The position numbers and the translations under genes were made by a program. Shown here in pieces: positions 36,250 to 42,576 of a DNA stretch of 42,576 bases. Source of the DNA: Pirellulales bacterium (lineage in GTDB: Bacteria > Planctomycetota > Planctomycetia > Pirellulales > Lacipirellulaceae). Within the stretch, counting starts at the first letter, position 1; each line of letters starts with the position of its first letter. Location: NCBI GenBank assembly GCA_022448265.1, contig JAKVCC010000008.1, positions 1 through 42,576 of the forward strand, written 5' to 3'. A model generated the notes under the pieces. That model was not told where the DNA came from. It saw nothing but the letters and a program-made list of their open reading frames with translations, and ran no database searches.

Positions 36250-37293
36250 CTAACGGCTCGGCAGCATAAGATCTACCACAACCGCACGATGGTCAGAGGT
36301 TTCCAGAGCGACACTGTGAAATATAAATGCGCGCATCACGTAATCCATCAGCTCCTGGGGCAAGAAAATATGATCAATCATGGTAAAAACATCGTACGGA
36401 TCGCGGGCCCCATTCTCGTTCCGATCCCAAAACGCCGTATATCGATCGGCTTGACGAGGCATTCGGACCGCGACATTCACCAACTCGTCCCCCGGCTGCT
36501 GGGCATCAAAGTTCTTAATATCCCGCACCACACCGGTCAGCGTATGGCGCGCGTCGTCACGATCAGGGACATCCGGATCGTAGTCATTAATATCACCCAG
36601 GACGATAGGCAAGTAGCCTTTTTCGACGATTTCCTGTTTAACAATGCGCTGCACAATTTTTGCTTGCGCTGAGCGCTGAGCATTGGCATCATCGCTACTT
36701 GGGTTTGATTTCAGGTGCAGTCCAAGAAACCCCAATTTGTATCTACCGACCGAGAGGCAGTACACCGAGTGGCGACTAATACTTGCATGGCGTGTCGATG
36801 CCCGACCCTTTCGATCCCGAGTCTGATAAGATTCCCGCCAGGTGGGGTCGTCAATATCGGAGTGAAAGATACGAATCTGCGCACCCGCAATTGCGTCAGG
36901 GACGATTTTGCTAATGAGCGCCACATCCATGCCCGTGTACCTATCGAGGCCTTCCACGTGATAGCCGCGATAGCCTCCGAGCCCCTTCTCGTGCAAAATC
37001 TTAACGAGCAGATCGACCCCTTCCCGGGAAGTCACTTCAACCAGGTTCAGCACATCCGGATCGAGCGCTTCGATCACAGCGGCAACCCGCTCAAATTGGG
37101 CCTCTCGCGCGATGTCCCAACGGTACTTTTGTAATTCGCCAGCTCGGACCCGAGGTGCCGTCAAAATTTCTGCGTTAAAGGTTACGATCCTGAGTGGAGT
37201 GTCTGCAACAGCCTGCTGCCCGCTCGTCAGCAAACTCCATACCAGGGCCATCCCTAAATGCACCGCTCGCAACCGCCCCTCGAAGCAATCCAT
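36250..37293 (-). CDS. Exported endonuclease/exonuclease/phosphatase-family protein
   Basis: The 347-aa protein has an N-terminal hydrophobic segment (LGMALVWSLLTSGQQAVA), consistent with export, and the EEP fold: RIVTFNAEI, NLVEVTS, LGLHLKSNPS, VLGDINDYDPD, FTMIDHIFLP and TSDHRAVVVDL. EEP enzymes hydrolyse phosphodiester or phosphomonoester bonds with Mg2+. GGAGAGG lies before the ATG at 37293, which is a strong ribosome-binding site. It precedes deoC by 17 bp, so co-transcription is likely. Context suggests an extracytoplasmic nuclease or phosphatase that supplies nucleosides, but the substrate is inferred only from neighbours. Confidence 0.86.
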   Translation of the reverse strand: MDCFEGRLRAVHLGMALVWSLLTSGQQAVADTPLRIVTFNAEILTAPRVRAGELQKYRWDIAREAQFERVAAVIEALDPDVLNLVEVTSREGVDLLVKILHEKGLGGYRGYHVEGLDRYTGMDVALISKIVPDAIAGAQIRIFHSDIDDPTWRESYQTRDRKGRASTRHASISRHSVYCLSVGRYKLGFLGLHLKSNPSSDDANAQRSAQAKIVQRIVKQEIVEKGYLPIVLGDINDYDPDVPDRDDARHTLTGVVRDIKNFDAQQPGDELVNVAVRMPRQADRYTAFWDRNENGARDPYDVFTMIDHIFLPQELMDYVMRAFIFHSVALETSDHRAVVVDLMLPSR

Positions 37294-37594
37294 ACTTGAC
37301 CTCTCCTCGAGTTAGCGCCGAGTCGCTCCCGGCTGCCCGACCCACGCACCACACCTGAAAACCTGCTACACAAATAAACGGGCGACCCGCTATTTCTATC
37401 ACAGGTCTTGCATCCTACCTCAAAAAACGCAGCGATTGCAATGGACCGCCCAATCACCCGACATCACGATGGCAATCTAATCGAAGGCAACCTGCGCACA
37501 AACCTAGCACCGACACCCAATGCCAGACACGGTTATTGCGCGGGTCTATTGACTTAGCGCGGATCGACTGCGCGATCGGCTGTTACCGGACCTA
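37294..37594. other. Intergenic stretch, nothing recognised
   Basis: About 300 bp between the EEP gene and the DUF1559 stop. Short frames on both strands lack motifs. It presumably holds the EEP-deoC promoter; none is convincing. Confidence 0.5.
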
Positions 37595-38617
37595 CTAGGG
37601 ACTCACTTCGCCACCAGCCATAGTCAGGCCCGCCACAAACACGTTGGGGTCAATATGTTCAGCGTAGAAATGGACAGAACCGTCCGCCGAAGATATGAGG
37701 ATGCCACTCGGGTGAAATCCGAACGGTTGATTGACATTGTTGCAATTAACCATTTGCCCCGTGCCGCAAAAGTCGTTGATAGTCATCCACGTACTGGGAC
37801 TTCCCCAGCGAAACCGGCTATTCGCACTACGATCTTCCTTACCCGAATACAACACAGGTTCCGGATCGCTAGACTTCTGATACTCGCCAAAAATGAACGG
37901 TTTGGCCACCGACTCAAAATACATCCACGTGTTCGACAATCCGTCCAACACGTGCCCCGCTCGCACCTTCCTGCGATTGGTCAGGAGACCGTTATTGACA
38001 TTGAGAAAATCTCTCTGGAGCATTCCATCCCAAGCGGTGTCGCCGTCTTTGGTGCCGTTCTTGCCGTCCAGCAAGCCGTTAGCGATCAAGGGAGCCAACG
38101 ACGGAAAACCCGACACATCCACCCGGATCGCCGCATGATAATCGGTGGCGTGGCGATCCTGCTGAACGACCGCGCTCGACGGACAGATAAGAATTCCGCC
38201 CAAGTCCTGCTTTGTATGGCCTTCGTTATCGGCCATCAAATTCTCGTTCCAATCCCAATCGAGGTCGATCTTCTGAAACGTGTTGCCTTGTTCGAAGTAA
38301 GGAAGCAGCAGGGTCAGGCCATTGTGGCGGGCAAGTTCCGGAAGAACACCACTATTGGTAGTCGGAAAACCAGTGCGCATCTGGGTTGCGGGGGCAAAAA
38401 AGTTGCGCCTCGATTCAAAGTTGAGTGCCGCCAGCGCGAGATTCTTGAGATTGTTCTGGCATTGGCTACGCCGGGCTGCTTCGCGTGCCGCCTGCACAGC
38501 GGGGAGGAGTAGTGCGATGAGGATGCCAATAATGGCAATCACTACGAGCAACTCCACAAGGGTAAATCCGCCCTTCGCACAAAATCCTTCTGCCGTCGCC
38601 TTGCGCTGTCGCTTCAT
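37595..38617 (-). CDS. DUF1559 protein with prepilin-type N-terminus (second copy)
   Basis: The 340-aa product has the prepilin site [19 protein letters not shown], then [27 protein letters not shown] and a C-terminal variant of the H..DG signature ([19 protein letters not shown]). GGAG lies 9 bases before the ATG. It shares only family features with the copy at 6653-7711. It is transcribed after the large PEP-CTERM gene, with about 90 bp between, and may belong to the same envelope programme. Function unknown. Confidence 0.93.
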   Translation of the reverse strand: MKRQRKATAEGFCAKGGFTLVELLVVIAIIGILIALLLPAVQAAREAARRSQCQNNLKNLALAALNFESRRNFFAPATQMRTGFPTTNSGVLPELARHNGLTLLLPYFEQGNTFQKIDLDWDWNENLMADNEGHTKQDLGGILICPSSAVVQQDRHATDYHAAIRVDVSGFPSLAPLIANGLLDGKNGTKDGDTAWDGMLQRDFLNVNNGLLTNRRKVRAGHVLDGLSNTWMYFESVAKPFIFGEYQKSSDPEPVLYSGKEDRSANSRFRWGSPSTWMTINDFCGTGQMVNCNNVNQPFGFHPSGILISSADGSVHFYAEHIDPNVFVAGLTMAGGEVSP

Positions 38618-38707
38618 GAAGGCTATCTCCGGTATGCACCTGAGAAACTATGCGGCGTGCCACCCCCATCACCCAATCATATCGCCTGTTCCCCTCCACT
38701 TCATAGA

Positions 38708-41700
38708 TCAATGCGACGCCATCGATCCACCACCGAGCAATCGGAATCGCCGTAAGGACAACATACCCGTCAGCACCGCCACCAGTACCAGTGTTGCCGG
38801 TTCTGGAACTGCAGCGCCGCTCGCCAGGTTTGAGGCTCCGCTACCAAACTGCAGTTGCCAGGCAAAAAAATCAGCGCCATTGGAAATGCCGTCCCCGTTG
38901 GCATCGGACCCCGGGCCGCCGTAGTCGCCCTCCCATTGGAACAGATCATCTGCATCAACATCTACATCGTTATCAAAGTCTGCCGTGAATCCGCCCACCA
39001 CGTCTAAAGACGTGGTCGTGCCAATGGAACGAAGCTGCCAGCCAAGACCGGCGGCAAGCGAGGGAAGGATAAGCGTATCAAACGCGCCGCTGGTCCCATT
39101 CTGCGCATCTAAAAATCCAAACGAATCGCCAAGCTGTGGCTGAAACACTCCGCTCTCTAGGTCGATCAAACTTACCGCCAGATTGCCACCAAGCGCAACG
39201 ACCCCACTGACATCGATCTGATCAAACTCGCCGGCGCGGTTACCGCCAATTTCAATCTGCAGATCGCTGCTACCGGTGAGCGTAAGATCGCCGTCGATCG
39301 CCAATGTACCGGCCGTCGAGTCGCCGGCGGCGATCGTACCTGAAATAGTGAGATCGCCGGCCAGCGTGCCCAACCCCGTAAGCGCGGAAGCTGCGTCCCA
39401 GGAGGCAGTGCCTGCAAGGGCAAGTGTGGCGCCGCTGGCAATGCGCACCGCGCTGCTGACGCTGCCACTTCCCGCCAGCGATAGGGATCCAGCTTGAATA
39501 TCGGCCGGCCCGCCGAGATCGACCAAGCCGGTTATTGTCACCGGACCGGAGGACGTTTTGACTAGACCGGCCGTGCCAAACACCGTATTGCCGCCAAGCA
39601 CTAGCGAACTACCAGCCCCGACCTCCAACGACGTCTGGCCAGACCCCCCGTCGAAAGCTCCCGAAATGACCGCGCTGCTGCTGCCGCTGACACGCACCGT
39701 CGCGCCGCCCGCAGCGATGGTCACGACTCCCTGCAGCGTAGCAGTCGTACCGCTCGCAATTTGCATGGCTCCGAAACCGTTACCATTACCGGCAAGTACA
39801 AAATTCTCGCTAAGCACTAACGATGCAGGTCCAAAGTCGTCGTCCTGCGCAATAAAGAATCCTCCCGCCTCAATGACGGTATTCCCGGAAGTGCTGCCCA
39901 GCGCCATATTATCGGTCGGCTGGATCGAACCACCCAGTTCCACGATCGTTTGGCCCGTGTAGCTATTGTTGCCCAGAAGGGCCAGTTCTGCCACGGCAAC
40001 TATGTCGCCGCTGCCACTAATGTTGGTAACTGATTCAAAGTCAAGAACACGGATGATGCCATTGTTCACTACGCTGACGGGGCTGTTCGGAAACACATCA
40101 GCATTGCTTGTAGCGCTGCCAATCTGCAAAGTCCCACCGGGCTGGATGGCAAAGGTACTGCTATTGCCACCAGCTGGTGAGGAATCCATGATCACCGTAC
40201 CACCGCTGGCGATAGAGATTGCGCTAGTCATCGCCGAGGTGTCGCCGGAAAAAATGAGCGTTCCTCCATTGATTTGCGTGGGTCCCCCATAGCTATTGCC
40301 AGAATTGGCGATTTCGACCGCGCCGGCACCGTTGAGGGTGAGACTGCCACCGGTCAACGCTCCCGCGCCGACAAACGTATAGTCACCAGCCGCATCCACG
40401 ACGATCGCAGCCGGGCTCAAACTGCCCGACAGGTTAACGATCTTCTCTTGTCCCGTGTCGTCAAAGGTTACCGTGTCCAGGTTTGCAAACACGTCCACAT
40501 CCGAACCGTTGTTAAAGTTGGCCGTCGATTGCAAGTCCCACACGTCGCTAATCTGGCCGGTCCAGAGCAGGTTTTCCGCAGGGCCCGCCACCGCCACCGT
40601 TAATTCATAAAGCTGCACATCGTTCAGAGAGCCGGCCACTCGCGTATAAAACGTGCCCGCCCCCAACGACATCGACAGTGACTCGGTGCCTCCTGCTCCC
40701 GAGACGCTGGAGGTCCCCAACACGCTCACACCATTGGTACCAAACAACGTCAACGAAAGGTCGTTGAGAGAGGTAGCATCGAGAGTGGCCACCGTACCGT
40801 TTGCGGGCCCTGTCAGATACGACGCGCCCTGGGGCCGCAAATTGATCGAAATGTCGTGCGGTTCACTAAGGGTAAAACTGAAATAATCAACATCCGAGTC
40901 GTCGTCGATGCTGATGAAGTCATTCTGATCATCCAGAATAAACGTCGCACCTCCATTCTGGCCCAGGACGGCCGCCTGCAGTTGGCTAATCTGCCCAAGT
41001 GAAGTGGCAGACAAAAAAGTGTTGTTGCCGCCATTCTTTTCGTAAACGTCGCCATACTGCCGCTGCATGCCAAGCACGTCGTCCAACTGCGGTCCATCAA
41101 ATGCCGTCGTAATCGACGGCTCCAACAAAAAGCCAGAACTCCCAGCGTCGACATGGTTCAGGCCCACCCCATGCAAGGCCTCGTGCATGATCATATTCCG
41201 AAAGCCGAGAAAGTTATTTGCCTCGTTGTCAAAAAACGCGCCCTGATCGGTGTTGATTATCATTTCCCCATAATCGGGAAAAAAATTCGAAGCCAATGTG
41301 GTCGACCCCGCCCCGTAGGTGCAGCCGCCAATGCGCACGTCGCCACGAACACCTAAGCTGCCGAACATTTCAGTCGAAAAGTTGGCACCGTCGTCGGCGG
41401 ACACGTACGCATAGTCAAGCCCTGCCAACTCGCCAAGCCGATCGAAGGAATCGGCAAAGATCGAAAACCAGGGGCGCAGCACATAATTGCTTCCGCCTGG
41501 CCCAGCTCCAAACTCTAAGTCAAGCATCGCGATCAGATCGCTTTCGACCACTGCAGCGCCATTCGGAACGCGGGTGCCGTCATCCGCGAAGCTCCACGTC
41601 AGTGTGATCGGCGTACCAGTGGTACCAGTACCTCCATTGGTGGCGGTCGTATTCCACCGATCGGTAGCCTCATACGCTCGAAGTCTGGCTCCCCAGGTCG

Positions 41701-41743
41701 ACAGCAGCGCGCAGAACGATAACAGAATGATCCGCCGCACCAT
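38708..41743 (-). CDS. Large exported metzincin-like/PATR/dockerin/PEP-CTERM protein
   Basis: The 1011-aa product starts at the ATG 41743 with AAGGG upstream and has a signal peptide (RIILLSFCALLSTWGARLRA). HEALHGVGLNH (residues 187-197) is a metzincin zinc motif, and DDVLGMQRQYGD (221-232) resembles the end of an M10 matrixin domain. A DYFSFTLSEP region (PPC-like) and many Gly/Ser/Thr/Asn-rich beta-strand repeats of the autotransporter-associated (PATR) kind follow. Near the C-terminus are two calcium dockerin loops (DFDNDVDVDADDLFQW, DANGDGISNGADFFAW), then VPEPATLVLVAVLTG and an Arg-rich end, a PEP-CTERM sorting signal. The Met-turn appears as GFLLEP, lacking the usual Met. Secreted/surface role; peptidase activity uncertain. 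Confidence 0.88.
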   Translation of the reverse strand: MVRRIILLSFCALLSTWGARLRAYEATDRWNTTATNGGTGTTGTPITLTWSFADDGTRVPNGAAVVESDLIAMLDLEFGAGPGGSNYVLRPWFSIFADSFDRLGELAGLDYAYVSADDGANFSTEMFGSLGVRGDVRIGGCTYGAGSTTLASNFFPDYGEMIINTDQGAFFDNEANNFLGFRNMIMHEALHGVGLNHVDAGSSGFLLEPSITTAFDGPQLDDVLGMQRQYGDVYEKNGGNNTFLSATSLGQISQLQAAVLGQNGGATFILDDQNDFISIDDDSDVDYFSFTLSEPHDISINLRPQGASYLTGPANGTVATLDATSLNDLSLTLFGTNGVSVLGTSSVSGAGGTESLSMSLGAGTFYTRVAGSLNDVQLYELTVAVAGPAENLLWTGQISDVWDLQSTANFNNGSDVDVFANLDTVTFDDTGQEKIVNLSGSLSPAAIVVDAAGDYTFVGAGALTGGSLTLNGAGAVEIANSGNSYGGPTQINGGTLIFSGDTSAMTSAISIASGGTVIMDSSPAGGNSSTFAIQPGGTLQIGSATSNADVFPNSPVSVVNNGIIRVLDFESVTNISGSGDIVAVAELALLGNNSYTGQTIVELGGSIQPTDNMALGSTSGNTVIEAGGFFIAQDDDFGPASLVLSENFVLAGNGNGFGAMQIASGTTATLQGVVTIAAGGATVRVSGSSSAVISGAFDGGSGQTSLEVGAGSSLVLGGNTVFGTAGLVKTSSGPVTITGLVDLGGPADIQAGSLSLAGSGSVSSAVRIASGATLALAGTASWDAASALTGLGTLAGDLTISGTIAAGDSTAGTLAIDGDLTLTGSSDLQIEIGGNRAGEFDQIDVSGVVALGGNLAVSLIDLESGVFQPQLGDSFGFLDAQNGTSGAFDTLILPSLAAGLGWQLRSIGTTTSLDVVGGFTADFDNDVDVDADDLFQWEGDYGGPGSDANGDGISNGADFFAWQLQFGSGASNLASGAAVPEPATLVLVAVLTGMLSLRRFRLLGGGSMASH

Positions 41744-42307
41744 GGGCGCTACCCTTACCAAGAAACTATGCCAAAACCCCTCGGAATCCTCACTGCAGCC
41801 AAGATTCGCCGAACCCAAGATTAGCCCCTGTAGGCCAGATGCCCGGCTATCGCGAGTTAGACATAGACTCCGCGTGTTCCATCAAGACAGGCCGGCCGCC
41901 TCCAACGATGATTATGAGCAAAATGTGGCAAACTGGCAAACTTTGATCAGCACCGCGCCGGGTAACCGCCGGTGGCCAGCATGCTCGCTGCGAGGCCCCT
42001 CCCGGCCAGCTGGCTCCACTGTGGGCCATCGATCCAAAATTGGCAGGCCGGATTTTCTGACAAAACAAAGCGACACCTGGGTACGCTTATAAGGGTTATA
42101 TGAGTTACAGACTGATCATCTGATCCACGCGTTTGATTAGTGGCCTAAAATAGCCGGCCCTCAAGAGCGAGACACAGTCCTTCAGAGAAATTCAAGGCGA
42201 TTGGGTCCATGCTGAGAGCAAATAAATTAGTCAGCGTGATGGATTTTTTACACGGGTAGCAGCACACAGCACGGAACTACTGGGCGGCTTGGAAATCGCT
42301 TTCTTTT
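41744..42307. other. Intergenic stretch between the PEP-CTERM gene and the ROK gene
   Basis: About 560 bp without a convincing gene; a minus frame at 41847-42068 has a hydrophobic stretch but no ribosome-binding site or family. No clear terminator hairpin follows the ROK gene, although the region just downstream is A/T-rich. Confidence 0.5.
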
Positions 42308-42576
42308 TTACGCTCCCCGAGCGCGCATGCCCATCAGAACTGCACCCCGCCACCCCTGATCGGTGCTCGCGCTCCATACGATTTCGCAATTACCCGGCTC
42401 GCTGTTGAAGCACCGCTGAGCGTTTGTCTCATCATAAACGCGCTGGACAACCTGTAGAAACCATGCGCGCGCTGATTCAGACATCTCTGTCAACCCGCCG
42501 CCAATAACAAACAAATTAGGATGCAAGACGGGAGCAATACTAGCAAATAAGGCGCCAATCATGATCGCCCAGTCTT
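42308..42576 (-). CDS. ROK-family kinase/regulator, C-terminal fragment
   Basis: The frame continues past the right edge (in-frame codons read DWAI before the Met at 42562), so only about 89 C-terminal residues are visible. IGALFASIAPVLHPNLFVIGGGLTE matches the ROK C-terminal block 'ANLVNLLNPEVIVLGGG' that follows the phosphate/sugar site. ROK proteins are glucokinases, other sugar kinases or xyl/nag repressors; the catalytic Asp and zinc motif lie outside the window, so subclass cannot be told. Confidence 0.8.
   Translation of the reverse strand, partial: DWAIMIGALFASIAPVLHPNLFVIGGGLTEMSESARAWFLQVVQRVYDETNAQRCFNSEPGNCEIVWSASTDQGWRGAVLMGMRARGA

Noticed and set aside
1-42576. tRNA, rRNA, CRISPR array, prophage or defence system
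   Set aside because: No cloverleaf-like T-loop sequence, regularly spaced direct repeats with spacers, or phage/defence domains were found on reading both strands.

Overview
The window looks like chromosomal DNA of a planctomycete, probably close to Pirellulales. The evidence is family content: two DUF1559 proteins with prepilin-type N-termini and the C-terminal H..DG signature, a cysteine-rich outer-membrane protein of the DUF6666 type, a protein combining beta-strand repeats, a dockerin and a PEP-CTERM tail, a DUF1080 remnant, an EF-hand lipoprotein and Gfo/Idh/MocA oxidoreductases. Genes sit on both strands in short operons. I see no rRNA, tRNA, CRISPR array, intact insertion sequence or prophage.

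Layout. 1-2199 (minus): an Arg/Gly-rich, probably nucleic-acid-binding protein followed by adenine deaminase, which is cut by the window edge. 2858-5541: an isochorismatase-fold hydrolase, then the hslV-hslU protease operon. 5996-7711 (minus): a DUF1559 protein with an EF-hand lipoprotein. 7866-10937 (minus): pgk, then thiL-tsaE. 11243-14291: csrA, then, on the minus strand, a putative FtsQ/DivIB-like protein, murB and trmL. 14416-19613 (plus): an oxidoreductase, an LpxL-type acyltransferase, a double-GNAT protein and an aldehyde dehydrogenase. 19630-25970: an HtrA-type protease, an oxidoreductase-like protein with two C-terminal membrane helices, a HEAT/LRR/PDZ protein and the cysteine-rich DUF6666 protein. 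25971-28347 is gene-poor and holds an SRPBCC gene followed by a decayed DUF1080 gene. 28348-29223 is hemQ.

29342-37293 is the most coherent block. It holds uracil phosphoribosyltransferase, a NupC-type nucleoside transporter and hypoxanthine phosphoribosyltransferase on plus. Converging from minus are an exported EEP-family phosphodiesterase/nuclease, deoC, two tandem purine nucleoside phosphorylases and thymidine phosphorylase. Together they could take up nucleosides, phosphorolyse them, salvage the bases and send deoxyribose-phosphate to central metabolism. The adenine deaminase at the left edge would fit the same economy but lies about 28 kb away. 37595-42576 (minus) holds the second DUF1559 protein, a 1011-aa exported metzincin-like/PATR/dockerin/PEP-CTERM protein and the C-terminus of a ROK-family kinase.

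I found no clear new defence or mobile system. The best leads are the two purine nucleoside phosphorylases with different base-site residues, the FtsQ-like gene beside murB, the membrane-anchored oxidoreductase-like protein, a palindrome-bearing insertion in thymidine phosphorylase, the legible DUF1080 pseudogene and the short repeats upstream of csrA.
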